Source: Saxidomus purpurata
Lineage: Eukaryota; Mollusca; Bivalvia; Venerida; Veneridae
Direction of reading: 5' to 3'
Assembly: GCA_022818135.1 (NCBI GenBank)
Contig: JAFMSR010000031.1
Span: 558,001-622,000 of the forward strand
DNA: 64,000 nt
The position numbers were made by a program, and so were the translations under genes. The notes under the pieces are model-generated. The model did not search any database. It had not been told where the DNA came from and saw only the letters and a program-made list of their open reading frames with translations. Positions 45,616 to 58,981 of this stretch are shown piece after piece. Position 1 is the first letter of the stretch; each line of letters begins with the position of its first letter.

Positions 45616-48257
45616 TCAGAATAGTATAAGGTTCGAGTAATATTTTGTACGGTTAAAACACTTAGCGGACAATTGATCGGTATTAAACGAACAGTGACAA
45701 TTAACAATATAAGTTTTTCTCACAGCGTGTCAAAAATATAAATATGATGAGTAAGGTGTGAACAGTTTTATTTAATCAGAGACTTCGTCTTGCCGCAGGT
45801 AAATTAGTAAGAAACTTCGAGTTCGAGTTATCGATGACCCGATGCTCGAGTTATCCATGATGATGTGAAATAAAATGTTTAGGCAATATGACCAGGACTG
45901 ACGAGAGATTTTGAGTTATCCCGGGATCTCGAGCTATTGATGCTCAAGATAACGAAGTTATATTGAAACCGAAAATATTTACGGAGATTTGCAAGTATGT
46001 AAAACGATTGACTTTTGTTTAGATCTGTTTCTAATTCTTTACGATCGTTCACCGAGTTTTTTCAATGTTTTCAAATTTATATGCATGCGCGATCCCGTGA
46101 ATGTAAAATGCAACCTAAAATCAGAACCTTTTATTTCCGATATGTTCCGGTCGTCTTTAATGCCCATAAACAATCCGGAGCCTTTGGATGTACAATTACT
46201 TAAAGCCTTTGTATTACCAGGAAAGATCTCTTACTAGTTAAATTGGAAATTATTTGTTCTAAAAACATTCATAGCATTGCTTTTTAAAGCAAAAGTAATT
46301 GCTTTGTATACAAAGAGCGCATTATGTTTTCGTTGACATTGCAAAAATATGAAACGCTTTCTCACAACGCTTTTAGTACGGAAGCGACAAAGGTATGAAA
46401 GAAAAGTTTATGATAACGTTGATTTCGAAAAACATAAAGGACAATTGTATCATTATTCTACAAATAAATTCACTTTTTCCAACAGTATTCAAAGAGGTTT
46501 TAGGACTTCAAAGATATCATTTAATATAAAAAAAAAACTTACACGTGTATTATAACGATATTTCATCTCAAGGGATATCCGATATTTGTCGGAATTCCTT
46601 CCAGAGAAACCCGGGAAATGAGTGACAATCGGTAATTGAAATGAACGTTTATTCCAGTGATGTTTTTATAGTTACACTATCTGTGATGTTTAAATCCTGA
46701 CATTTTTTACAGACAAAGCATAAGTTAAGTATTAATTTTAAAATCTTAATGTTTTTTATCGTGTGGATCATACTTCATGTATTGTTACAGTGACTATGCA
46801 GCAGCTGATCACGAAAAACAGACAGCTGTAACCCTGCTGTAAATAAAACGGTCTTGCCTGACCCTCTGTAGTCATATATCTCACATTCTATTTCAATTGT
46901 CATTTAGACAGAAGTAAATAGATGTTCTAATAAAATTTTATGATATTATTTAGCTACTTAAAGATTTTAATGCTGAAACATTTACCTGTGACGCTTGAAT
47001 GTTGTATCCGATTGTCATATATGATAGCGGTATAAAAAAACACACGAAAGCAAATGTAAGAACTAATTTATAATTAAGATTGTAAAAAATTAGCTTCATG
47101 ATTAACTTTTCATGGCTTTATGCGATATTGCACCTTTTAAAAATATTTTTTTTGCATTTCATGAGTGTGTTTACGTAGTGTAAACGAACGACGGACTCGC
47201 CTGCGATAATCAATAAGTAACACACCGCTTGTCGCGCTCTTAAGTAACCAAGCTGTTTGCTAGGTTGTATGTTCTCCACAATTTTGCGTTCTCTCACACG
47301 TGGTCATGAATGTAGGAATTTGCCCTAAAAAGTTCAATAGAAAATGAATTATTTTCAACGCGCAGCAATCTACGAGTTTGAGTAAAATAGTAAACATTCA
47401 TAACGCATTGCGTAAAAATAATGTATGAAAATTTCAAATGTGGTGCAAATCTATGTGAAATGTTGGATAACAGTGCGTTTTGAACATTCTAAAGAAGTTG
47501 AATAAAGTGACAACAAAAGAACAGTCAGTACTGTCTAATCAAGAATAAACAATAGATCAAAATGGCGGACGTAATCAAATGAACGCTCAAATGGAAAATC
47601 AACGAAGGCAAGCCAACGTTACAGCTTTCTAAATCAGATGCCTAATCAGTTTTCTTTTCAATATTCTAAAACCCAGTATATGGCAAAAAAACCAGTCACG
47701 TGTTTCTCCTGAGAATGAATCATAAACGCCCCATATGTAGGCCGATTTACTGTCAACAATTTCCAAAGACTTGACTCCATGGTCAAGAAGTTGACCCATT
47801 TAGAAAATATCAAGACAAGCATTAATACGCCAACGGAACAAATGGGTTAATGTAGGGGTAAGGGGTTAGGGTAAAGGTTTAGGGAAGAGGCTGGACGGAC
47901 GTTTTGCGCAACTGCGAGTTTACTTGCACTTGAGGGTCTAGTGCGCATGTGCCATATTTGAAATTTATTCTGTTCTATTGGTTTTATCAAGGTCCGATCT
48001 AGGACCTAAGCCTCTCAGTCGCTGAGACCAAGTGGTCTCCCATCATGCATAAAAGTAGCTTTTCGTAGAAAAAAAGCAGAAGAAATTTACCTGACTGCAT
48101 TTTCCAGTCAGTATCAGCTATATTTCCCAGTGAAATTTCGTATAAGGGATCCGTTTGGTTAGCCCCAGAGGTAATAGCTTTCTCGGGATTAGACCACGGC
48201 CACGTCACACGCAAGGCACACCGGTATTACTCTGTACAGTAGTTTGCTATAATGCAG
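45616..48257. other. No gene recognised
   Basis: Open frames at 45989-46237 and 46349-46555 have no recognisable domain. A minus-strand frame at 48214-47999 is protein-like (NPEKAITSGANQTDPLYEIS) and ends at a donor-like CAG/GTAAAT, but no consistent acceptor was found. A TTAGGG-like patch lies near 47855-47885. Confidence 0.4.
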
Positions 48258-49180
48258 GCGGGATGGAATAGCAACTGACCCTGAAAAAAATTAGTGCTTT
48301 GGTTACTTGGCCCACTTCCAAAAATATCAAAGAACTGCGTTCATTCCTTGGTTTTACTGGTTACTGTAGGAAATTTGTTTGATTACTCCAAGCTGGCAAA
48401 ACCACTAAATGAATTGTTAATGGGTATTCCTACTAAAAAGAAGGATAGCCGTAAACAAAACCAGAAAGATTGGTTTTGGGGAGAAGCAGAGAATAATGCA
48501 TTTAACTTCTGAAGGAAAAACTTGCTTCACCTCCTATTTTGCAATATGCTGATTATGATAAGCCATTTGTTCTAAATATAAATGCGTCGGGTCAAGGTCT
48601 TGGTGCTGTATTGTATCAGCTCCAGGATGGTAAAGAGCGTGTCATTGCGTATGCCAGTCGTGGTCTGAAGGGAGGCGAAAAGAATTATCCTGCGCATAAA
48701 CTCGAATTTTTGTGTTTAAAATGGGCCGTTTCAGAAAGATTCCATGATTATCTGTACGGAAATACGTTCAAAGTGAACACAGATAATAACCCGTTGACAT
48801 ATGCTTTTACAACAGCAAATCTTGATGCAACTGGGCATCGCTGGCTGGCAGCTTTTGGTAATTACAATTTCACGGTTCATTACAAAACTGGAAAATGAAA
48901 CAGTGATGCAGACGGACTATCCCATATACCACAAGTTGAGCCCAAAGTCATTCAGTTCCCTGAAGTGATCAATGCTATTTGTCATGCATCAGTTACTGAC
49001 TTTTTTTCGTTTTGCAGAAACTTTAGGCACTATAGAGTTACAGGAAAATTCCCCTGAAACTTTTCAAGCTAAGCAATATTGATTGGTCTAAAGAGCAACA
49101 TACAGATCAAACCATTGGAAGAGTTATTTCCCATGTTAAGTCCGGTGTTCTTCCAAAAGGAGACGCCCTTAAATTAGAAA
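48258..49180 (+). pseudogene. Ty3/gypsy fragment (element D): RT end and RNase H
   Basis: Plus-strand remnant. It starts at TDPEK and NIKELRSFLGFTGYCRKFV (RT end), breaks by frameshifts near 48380 and 48510, then encodes RNase H from 48539: LNINASGQGLGAVLYQ, HKLEFLCLKWAV, VNTDNNPLTY. The first catalytic residue reads Asn (NINAS, against NVDAS in element B). After TAA/TGA-type breaks near 48896 it continues as SDADGLSHIPQ and a linker to about 49180. Protease, most of RT and integrase are absent. Related to elements B and C but in the opposite orientation. Confidence 0.8.
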
Positions 49181-49980
49181 ACAGGATAAAGATGAGTTAC
49201 GTGAGTTCAAAAAGAGGCTACAATTAGATGTGGAGTATGTAAGTGATACACTTGATATTAAAACCGACAGAATGGAGGCTATGGATCAAGATATAGATTT
49301 TTTAGAACGGGAAGCGAGGAAAGGCAATATGAGAATGAATTTTTGGGCTGCAAGAGGACGCTTATGAATCAATTCAAAGTAAAAATCTAAAGTAGTGAAA
49401 GATGTTCTTAATGTGGCTTGCCAAATAGAAAAATGGCAATCTGATGATCCTAAATTTGTTACACGCATGGGAAATAAGTTTCAGCCGAATGGTTCTTATT
49501 ACATCTAGGTTCATGATGACACACATAAAGTTTAGAGCGGTAGAGATAGTCTTAGGGCTAATGGATAAAGGTTAGTGATGATTTGACAAAGAGGCAGGGA
49601 AACGAATTATCTAGGCTAAAAACAAAAATAATATCAAACAGGGAATGCCACGTACCAAAAACGCAGCCTCCCCAAAACGAGCCCCACAGCACCCAGAAAT
49701 GCACACCACCAACACACACACACACACACACTAGGCTAAAACAACAGTGAAAAATGGCTACTTTTATAAAGGGAATATGCAAGTGTTTGACAAACCAAGT
49801 AAAGACAACGAAACTAGTCTTAAATAGAAAGCTAAAAGGAACACACATCAGGGTATATCTTCAGTCGTTGACCCTGAACACACAGAAACTGTGGATCTTG
49901 ATGAGTCTGATGGTATAGAAGATCTGACTGCAGTCAGCCACGAAATGATGCTGACGGATGGACAAAATACAGATGAATAG
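49181..49980 (+). pseudogene. LINE ORF1 remnant with coiled coil
   Basis: Decayed frame: DELREFKKRLQLDVEYVSDT, then DRMEAMDQDIDFLEREARKG. This heptad-rich stretch, followed by a basic patch, is typical of LINE ORF1 nucleic-acid-binding proteins. Frame breaks occur near 49360, 49505 and 49530. A Penelope-like tail is inserted at 49622-49730. The junction with element D upstream is not sharp, so the first residues could belong to either. Confidence 0.55.
49622..49730 (-). mobile_element. Penelope-like tail with perfect 11-bp target duplication
   Basis: A 109-bp insertion in reverse orientation (aacaaaaataatatcaaac ... cacacacacacac). It is flanked by CTAGGCTAAAA at 49611-49621 and 49731-49741. 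This proves target-site duplication for the family and fixes its 3' end near 'ttatttttgtt'. Confidence 0.9.
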
Positions 49981-49998
49981 GAAAGCGGCCGAAGCCCT

Positions 49999-50830
49999 AT
50001 CGATAATACAAATTTAAACTGTGTATGTTGGAACATTGAAGGATTGAAAAATAAACTCGCAAATGTTGACTTAATGTATTACATTAGAAAGTTTTCAATT
50101 ATTGCATTGCTGGAAACATGGTTATCTGATGATTCAAATATTTGTACTTTCTTAACCGATTATGATTATCATTTTGTTGCAGTTGTAAAACATGCTGTGT
50201 CTGGCAGGGCAATGGCGGGTATAGTTGTCTTTGTTGAAAGAAGTATACGAAACTTTGTTACACGTTTGTTACCAGAATGTGACTTTGGGGTTTTTCTGCA
50301 AATTGATAAATCCTTTTTGCTTACAGGTAGAAATCTGATATGTGGTTTTATTTACTTACCACCATGTTAATCGCCTTTTTATAACACTAGAACTTTAAAA
50401 TGTTAGAAGAAACATTTATAAATTTGAATATTTAAAGAGAGACAGGTTTTTATATTAAGCGGTGACTTAAATGCTCCTACTGCTGATAAAAGTGATTTTA
50501 TTAATGTGGGAAATATTTCTGATAACCTTGACGCAAACCAGGATATTTTTCTGGATGATTTAATTCCTCCCAGGATTTTTTGTGATAAAAAAGTAAACTC
50601 ATATGGCCTTGATTTATTAGAATTGTTTAAGTTATATAATATCCGCATAGCAAATGGCAGATTTTATTGTGATAAGGCTAGAGGCGAGTTTACGTACATA
50701 AGTAAGCTCGGTTGTAGTGTGATTGACTACATATTATATTCAGGCGGTATAAAAGCGTCTATAACAGATTTTGATATAGACAATAGAATTGAATAATCAC
50801 ATTTGCCTCTTATATTTAACCTAAAAGTGA
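49999..50830 (+). pseudogene. LINE apurinic-type endonuclease domain
   Basis: Begins NCVCWNIEGLKNKLANVD, followed by IIALLETWLSDD (catalytic Glu context), a frame break near 50370-50450, then LSGDLNAPTADKSDF (the GDLN motif), GEFTYISKLGCSVIDYIL and an end at NRIE (50793). It nicks target DNA in LINE retrotransposition. No RT follows: sequence from 50800 to 51228 has no RT motif. So this LINE keeps its 5' half and has lost its 3' half. Confidence 0.8.
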
Positions 50831-51228
50831 CATATAATAATGTTCAAAATCAGTAAATCACAGAATATATACGGGCAATCGAAGATGTAATCGCATGTCC
50901 AATTGTTTGAGTAAAGAAAAATTAATTATTTAAACACGATACTCTGTATGATTTTGTATTCAAGTCAAAAAGAATATAGTGATTAGGTGTAACAGCAGTT
51001 TAAGCACATTTAGATTTATCCTTTATAATGGCGTATTTAGTAAATTTAAACAGAATACGCATATGATGCCATTCAAACTATTGTAACGTCAGTATTACTT
51101 AGAGTTATACGATGTTGAATGACTCGTGATCAGTCTGTATTTGCATTAAAAGTTTTCTTTTTATGTATGAAACTTTCCATGACTATAATCTTCTGTGTTA
51201 ACTTTCGAGACAATACACTAACTTGTTC

Positions 51229-51575
<347 letters not shown>

Positions 51576-54137
51576 CAAAAACAAAACGCCAGTATATATT
51601 GATGTTCTGTGAGAAACCTTTTCAACCAATATATTGAAAAAGGTTCAATGATGGGTTAATGGTACCAGAAAAAATCTCCTTGTTCTGACTGTACGGGTGA
51701 CTGCCTTAATTTAACTGAGACTTCGAGGTTTTGTTACGATTTTTTCAATGTAATTATTTCAAATTGCACCTTATAATATACTGTGTCTGTTTGAAATTCT
51801 TGCTTTCACCTAGAATTTACCAAAAGAAAAATATGTCTTTAATTATATTCGTATACATGAATACTTATTAACCCCTTACTAAAAACATTTGAGGTCATTG
51901 TTTTTTTGTCTTCATGTTTAACGCCTGCTTCAGCAATATTTCAATTTAATACAGACCGACATCTTACCCAACTGTCGTTAAATGGAAGAACCAGTTACAG
52001 ACACAGATGCTTGGGGTCTGGACCTCATCCCCTTAGGCCTGACCCTAGCCCCTGCTCACTGCAGTACCTTTAAATACATCCTACAACTGTCTGTAAGCTA
52101 ACCAATTACAGATGCAATTCCTTACTCTATTTACCTACTGATCACATGTTTATTGTGACAATGTATATAAATACAAGATTTGAAACAACTCGATTTCCTC
52201 TATCACATCTCAGGTATACTGTTTATGTCATTTCTAAATATAGTACCGATATGAAAACTATAGGCACCCGGCTATGCTCTTTATCGATCGTGTAAAATGG
52301 AACAAGTCGTTTTATTGTGCGACACAAAAATATAAATCTGTTTTCAAATGTACCTCTATAGTACTCACACAAGACAAAATCCGAGTTGTGAACGTCCTGG
52401 TACCCCACGCACGCTATTTCATATACGGTGATGCGGGAAACCTATTTTTAAAACTTCATGTATATACTAAATGTGATTTGAGTAGAAGTGACAGGAGTAT
52501 TTTTCCTCGAAATTCTCTTAATTCAACCGTATTCGTGGGATTTTATTCAGAAAATTGTTTTGCATTGGAAAAACCGGTTAGTTGTTCCCTACTTACACAA
52601 ATGCCTTAAATATGCGATTGGAGTTTTCAGTTGTTTCAAATCTTGTATTTATATACGTTCAGTACAACATAGGACAAGTTTAGATTGGGTGGCGAGTCAA
52701 TACCGCAAGCATCTGTGGTTACAGACTCCCATCCTAAATTAAAACTGCTAAGTTACTTTCAAACATTAAGAGTCAGGTATGCAGAACGGTTCTCGATCAT
52801 TGACATGTTTAGTATAGACAGAATAAAACATCACTATCCATGAATAATAATTTTGTACAGTTTTCAGTTTCACAGTGCCATGACTATAGACACTTTATTT
52901 GCTTGTAGACTTCATACATTTCGAATTGAATATTGTATTATGCCATGCTTTATGACAGTTGACAGCAATCTCGTTTTACTTGTTACATTGTTGTATTGTC
53001 TGCCATACTGCAGACACTTTACGATTAAGTTTACTATTGCAATTAGAATATTGTGTTATTGTCATATTTTTATGACAGTTGGCACCTTATTTAAAGGAAT
53101 AAGTTCAAAGTAACGTGTTACATCTGCTGTTATAAATGCACATCATTGTATTGTCTAGCACACTATATAGACAAGCAGTATATATAAAAACGGGTCCATG
53201 GCACTTTTGAAAACCCTGGAACCGGTATTATATACGAGTATGTATTCTACTGTGAACCAATTAATAAACTTTTACAAAACCTAAAAGACATCCAGAACAC
53301 TTTTGAAAATTAATATTACTTTTGAGGATTAATATTTCTCTTGGGAATTTTGAGAAAATCTAAAAACCTTTTGCTCAAACAAATATAACTTGTATTTAAT
53401 ATTTTACTGTTAAGATAATGGGAATATTTAGTAACACTTAAATTTGAAGAACCAATAGTTCTGTTTTTTATTATAATTATTGAATAATTTTGGCGGCTTA
53501 CGGTTCCAAACAACAAATTAAGTCTTTTAAAGAAGACATAAAATCATATCTTCATAAAAACAAAGACACATACAACATAATAAACGAACCATTAGATATG
53601 GGTGGTGATATGAAATAAATTAACTTGGTAACCCGCAAATCAAAAAGGTGTTTTTATTTGTTTACACTTTAAAATATTTCAATGTTTACCAAGTGAACAG
53701 AAATAATCATACACTACTGCACGTCTCGTTCGATTTTTGACGATTGAAGGTCATGTCAAATTAACATTGCCTGCCGTATATAGTGGCGGGTGTGGTAAAT
53801 ATAGCCTTATTTACTTTCAATGCAGAGTTTGCTCAACTAAGTTATGATATATCTTTAATGTACTTGAATCTTTCAAAAGTGAATTAGCACTTGTCTCCTT
53901 TTGAAAGATGTGGCGATATAATGACATAAAGTTTAAAACTCGTAAACATCCATGACCCGAATTGACGGAGTTTACCACACCGATGCATTTTGCATAGATA
54001 TCTACATTATTCACGTCAGAAGTATTATTTGATAGAAAAACAGTGTAACACTTACTTCTAATTCCTCATCCATCGTTTGATATACACAACATTTAAAATA
54101 TGATCGTTATCACCGCAAAATGTAAACGCGTGTTAAC
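51576..54137. other. No gene recognised
   Basis: Contains several open frames (52223-52742, 52853-53113, 53316-53516, 53817-54014) without domains. Around 52865-53100 the phrases 'tatgacagttg' and 'tattgt' recur, which suggests an eroded local tandem repeat. Confidence 0.4.
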
Positions 54138-54340
54138 GTTTCCGATTCCTGGTTTTTCCAAAAATCGTGACGTAATTTCATAGCGGATTTCCCGATAACG
54201 GCATCGATGCCATTACGACAGGTTATTCCATGACGGTGTTTCCGATTCCTGGTTTTTCAAAAAATTGTGACGTCATTTCATAGCGGATTTCCCGATACCG
54301 TCATTGATGTCATTAGGACAGGTTATTCCATGACGGTGTC
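54138..54340 (+). repeat. 100-bp tandem repeat, two units
   Basis: 'gtttccgattcctggttttt' recurs with a period of exactly 100 bp (tccgattcct at 54141 and 54241). Each unit includes 'catagcggatttcccgata' and 'acaggttattccatgacggt'. The second unit has TGACGTCA-like 'gtgacgtcattt', while the first has 'gtgacgtaattt'. Confidence 0.85.
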
Positions 54341-54658
54341 CATTTGTATTTAAGAGTTTCCCTCATATATTTTCTTAAAATAGCCTTGTCGCATTTTCTG
54401 ATAATATTTCCATTCTAGACTATATAGTGACATATCATAATAATCTGTAAATTTATTTGCCCTGATATGACTTTGTTGAAACCAACATAGACACAAAACC
54501 AAACTTTTATATTTATGATTTCACTCCTGAGTCTTTTTTCTACTCTTGTGGGCTTATTCTACTGCATTCATTTATCGAATAAACGAAGTAGCCAAATGGA
54601 AGCATACGTAGCGGTGTATCTCAAGCTATTTTACTTATTTTTCGCATAAAGTGAAATT
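54341..54658. other. No gene recognised
   Basis: AT-rich sequence. It may include the 5' UTR of the L1-like fragment that starts at 54659. Confidence 0.35.
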
Positions 54659-55049
54659 ATGAGTATAAACGTATGTACATTTAATGTAAGGGGATTGTCA
54701 GCTAAAGAAAAAAGGTTAAAGATTTTTGAATATCTGAAGCACAAGCAAAACGATGTATGTTTCTTACAAGAAATTCACTGTAAACAAACCGTTGATGACG
54801 ATATATGGCAAAAAGAGTAGAATCTTGATATATTCATCAGTGGAGACAATAGAAGTAGCATGGGGTTTAGGCAACGTTTTAAATAAAAACATAACGAATA
54901 TTATTTTGGAATATAACGAAAGCGTTACAGGTCGGATTCAATTTCTCAAAATGGAAATAGATGAAGACACATACGTTATACTTAATTATTATGGTCCAAA
55001 TAAAGAAGATAAAGACTTTTTAAAAATAACAGTATCATCATGGACCTAG
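54659..55049 (+). pseudogene. L1-like LINE endonuclease fragment
   Basis: ATG at 54659 opens MSINVCTFNVRGLSAKEKRL, followed by DVCFLQEIHC, the endonuclease N-terminus with its NVRGL and LQE(I/T) motifs. TAG at 54818-54820 and a frameshift break it. The later frame continues with ILEYNESVTGRIQFLKMEID and YVILNYYGPNKEDKDF. It is a different LINE lineage from 49181-50830. RT is absent. Confidence 0.75.
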
Positions 55050-55347
55050 AATATCAAGATGTAATACGAAAAACAATACACGAAACCGTTTAAAAGAATA
55101 AAGAAGCGAATCCAAACATATCATGATTATGTCTATTGTGAATATTACTGAGGTTTACACAAATGTGTAATGGAAGGGTATTTATAAAATACAATTATGC
55201 ATGACATAAATTTAAAATTCATCTAGGAACATTTTAATATACAACAAATATGGTTGGGACAACATAACATGTCATATCTTTCATTACAATAATGCTAAGC
55301 CACAAGTATTAATTGCACACTTCTCAAAAACAGCACAATGCAAATGG
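55050..55347. other. Junction between L1-like fragment and element C
   Basis: No LTR or polypurine tract like those of element B is seen, so element C probably lost its 3' LTR at this end. Confidence 0.4.
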
Positions 55348-56109
55348 CTATCTATTCACTGCCCACTGATCTGACTGCATCCAGGCTGGTGCTGTCCTAG
55401 TCTGAGTACTCCTTCTTGGACAAAAGGGCGGTGCTGGATGTCTCGATCGCAATGCCGGAGTTACATATTTATCTGCAATGGCTGAAACCCTAATATCAGA
55501 AGAACTATTTTCAGTATCTTTGACGGTATCTGAAACAGAGAAAACAGAATTTCCGTCGGGTACGGAACAACAATAAATATCATCTGCAACTACGGAGGTA
55601 TTACTACTACTAGGGACAGATAATGAATTATCCCGAACTACAGGAGTTACAGATACAGTAGTGTCATGTGCTAAAGGGACTGAACTGGGTTTTTGAATAG
55701 GGATTCCTATAAATGGTAACAGACGATTCCTTTGAAGGAGTCTTGGGGCGCCAGCGCCATGTTCCCGCTTGATACAATAAATGGGAATATCAGTGTTCTG
55801 CCGGTTGACCACTACATAGACCTCTTTTTTCCCTACATCGGCAAGTGTTTGTTTGCCACGGACCCCAACATTCCTCACCAAAACTCTGTCACCTAATTCT
55901 AGTTTCACGTCCCTAACCCGCAGGTCATACCGTTGCTCGTGACGTCTGCCTTGTTTTCTTGCCTCTCGGCTGGCAACTCTGTATGCAAAATCAAGCCTTT
56001 TCTTCAGATCGGACACATAACTGGATTTATCCTTTCCGGTATGATCCTTTTCAGGCTCAGTGACAAGGAAGGCATCTATGGCAAGACGTGGATGTCTCCC
56101 GAACATCAA
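55348..56109 (-). pseudogene. Element C integrase C-terminal region
   Basis: Starts at MFGRHPRLAIDAFLV, the segment missing from element B at its tail insertion. It continues through a basic helix (ASREARKQGRRHEQRYDLRV), the GPY/F-like module GDRVLVRNVGVRGKQTLADV, LLQRNRLLPFIGIPI and a Ser/Thr-rich tail to AWMQSDQWAVNR. It is the longest intact piece of element C. A short broken stretch (56110-56187) links it to the core. Confidence 0.85.
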
Positions 56110-56187
56110 AAATGAGGAGTAAATCCTGTTGTGTCATGCCTGGTAGAGTTGTAAGCGTGGACCATAGCAAGAATATGGGCTCGCCAG

Positions 56188-56568
56188 TCACGCTTTTTGT
56201 TCCTCCTCTAACGTTCTGAGCATGTTCAGCAGTGTTTTATTGAAACGGGGCATCCCGTTACCTTGCAGGTGATAAGGAGTTGTCCGCGACTTCTTAATGT
56301 GTGCCAACTTACATAGCTCCTTGATAACTTCGCTCTCAAAGTTCTTGCCTTGATCATTATGTAAGCGGCAAGGAAAACCACAGTGGCAAACAAAGTTTTC
56401 AAAAAGAAGTTTGGCAGTAGTGCGAGCTGTTTGGTTACGAGCTGGCAACGCTTGAGCGAATCGGGTAAAATGGTATGTGGTTATGAGAACATTTATGTAA
56501 CCTCCAGATAACAGTTCAAGGGATAGGAAATCCATACAAACGAGTTCAATTGGATAGGAAGACCCCAC
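56188..56568 (-). pseudogene. Element C integrase catalytic core
   Basis: ELVCMDFLSLELLSGGY keeps the first catalytic Asp and RLHNDQGKNFESEV the second. GNGMPRFNKT lacks the Glu found in element B (PERFNE), so a codon deletion removed the third catalytic residue. Integration activity is therefore not expected. Confidence 0.85.
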
Positions 56569-57111
56569 TGAAACAAGTCTAGCTAAATTAGAACCTTGCG
56601 TCTTTCTTCTGATACACCTTTGGCATGTTCAAACCCTGTGTTCGATAAATTGCTCCAACTGAGGCCAGAAGAATCTAGACTTAATAAGAGATGTAGTACG
56701 ATCTCTCCCTTGAGAGAGGGTATTTACGAACGGCATCAGTCTCCAATGCCCGCTGTCTAACTGTCAATCTATGACCTGTCTCTAAAATTGTTATAACTCG
56801 GCGTAAAACTGGGTCACAACTCTTTTATCCTTACAGTTGACCGAACTTGCTTCAGATCCAAGTGGTACTTTATCCTTAGGATTACTGTCGATAACCTGGT
56901 GTGACATAGCAACACATTCTACAGCTGAGTTGTAAGTAATAGAATGAGCATCAAGAAGAGCCTTGATCATATCAGGCAAGATAACGCCATCCTTTTGTAT
57001 GGTTAACATAGAGAGTGCGTCTGCATCAGAATTCGCCTTCCCGGATCTGTACTGAATTTTCAAATCATAGGCGGAGAGAGCTGCAAGCCATCTGTTGCTC
57101 AAGGCGTCCAG
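56569..57111 (-). pseudogene. Element C RNase H end and integrase zinc-binding remnant
   Basis: 57102-56791 encodes SNRWLAALSAYDLKIQYRSG and ANSDADALSML (end of RNase H), then a linker. 56720-56590 holds a broken zinc-binding segment (RFFWPQLEQFIEHRV, stop, CQRCIRR). It ends at the TTAA where the foldback element is inserted. Confidence 0.75.
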
Positions 57112-57849
57112 TTAAGGTGGAATGCGCCTCAAATTATATGCTCGAATTTTCTTCCCACATTTGCACATTGTATATTTCAGCATATTTCCGATTGCACAGG
57201 GAATTTCTTTTTGTAATATCTTGTTAACTTTTTCTTCAGTAGTACTTCAAACATAGCTACTGACGTCACTTTTTTACTAGCGCGCTTTCCTACACTGTCG
57301 GCAGGTTTTGAAGTTGTAGCGTTTTGCCTTTGTTATATATTTCCAACCTACTGATTTTATCTTATATCTTTCAATTAGATCTACAAACTGATATAAAATT
57401 CGACGTAAAAGGTTTGACGTTGTAACCGCTATGCACGGATTTGAGACGTCAAAATGGAAATAAATGACTTCGAATTTTGTTAAAATTTTAGCGTAAAATT
57501 TAATTTGTAAGAAATCGGCTCGATGGAAAAACGTTAAAGTCCAATATGTTTTGTAAAAACTATTGTGCTTTTAGTTGACACTGTAAACATTAGGGGTCAC
57601 CGACTTAAGTATTTCGTCATTTTACCAATTCGTACCCCTACCCCATGTCTGACATAAGCGTTTAAATGCAATTTTCACATGTGTCCTTTGAATAAATGGA
57701 AATTTAAAGAACAACTTGATACTGTGTCAAATAAATAATACTGTTTATAACAAAAAAGTAATGATTTAAAGACATCAAATTAGCAGTATGTAAATAATGA
57801 TTACGTATATACATACTGAAAAAAATCTACTTCACTGAAAAAATAAAAT

Positions 57850-58066
57850 ATCTACTTTAATTTTAGTAATTTACATCAATTATCGCATAACCTTGCATGC
57901 CATAATAACTATAATATTGACGGAATCTTCCTGGAATATGACCAGTTGTTGCACAGACAGAATGAATTAAACAGGTCCCGGTCAAATTCCGCTGATGGGA
58001 TTCGAACCGGCAACCTTCGAATGAGGTGTCCGCCGCTCTACATCTACACATCGGCGTCTCCCTACA
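57850..58066 (-). mobile_element. tRNA-derived SINE-like element (minus)
   Basis: The reverse strand has an A-box-like 'gatgtgtagatgtagagc' and a perfect B box GGTTCGAATCCC (58004-57993), with a trailing AT-rich body. The head resembles that of the SINE at 207-420. Its boundaries are uncertain. Confidence 0.45.
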
Positions 58067-58099
58067 TAGTGTTTACTTCATTCCAGATCTTTACTTTAA

Positions 58100-58981
58100 C
58101 ACATTTTTCTAAATGCATAGTTTTGTTCGATTTTCCGTGCGATAACAATGACCTCTTTCAGTCATAGTGCATTGACGAATAACAAATGCCATCGTCATGT
58201 TTAATAATCGCGATTTTGATTGTCCGGGTGTTCGAAAAGGCAGGTAAGAAAGAAATGTTTCCTTCACTTTAATTTGGTCGTTTAAATTATTATTCATATT
58301 TTATAATCATCACGGATTGGAAGTGTGAGATAGCAAATCAGTTTTCCGTCACAAGTTTTATATCCAAAGATTTCATATCTGTAGCGCTTCGGTTATAAAT
58401 ATGAAAATATAAATATGACGTACACAAAAAATAGAAAGACAGCCACATTACAGAGGGATAAACAGAAGGGAAAGACTGCTATCTATTGATGTTTTAAGAA
58501 AACATTAACATTTCACAATTTCAAAAAACAGAAATAGATATGGGTATATATGTGGATAAGGATGAGACAGTTGACTTTACTCCGTATTGGCTTATGTGGC
58601 AGAAGAGCAGAGTGTGATCCCCGGCAAGGAAACATGGGATGTGCCCTACGGCAATGAACCTAGCACAACACCAAGCTGTGAATGAGTTTAACACTCGTGC
58701 AAATTAACCAGGTGCCGTGATTATAAAACTTTTAGATAACTAGAAAAGCAATTCTGAGTGAAAGCAAGTTAGACAATAATTTATTAAATGATTTAATATT
58801 TATATTGATTTAAAATTTGAGCACGAAACTGAGTTGAGTTATAATCACGGGGCCTGGAACCTTCTGACATAAAAAAAAAAACATAGTTTCGCAGTTGATT
58901 TATATTTATCTTCGGTTTCGTCTTACGATAAGCACGTGGCAAGTCTGTGACATCGTTATTTTTTACACAGAAGGGACGGGT
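58100..58981. other. Foldback interior without gene
   Basis: No transposase motif or RNA is seen. Open frames are short and overlap on both strands. Confidence 0.4.

Noticed and set aside
47999..48214. Protein-like minus-strand frame as a host exon
   Set aside because: A donor-like site is present, but an in-frame TAA lies between the nearest acceptor and the frame, and no family is recognised.
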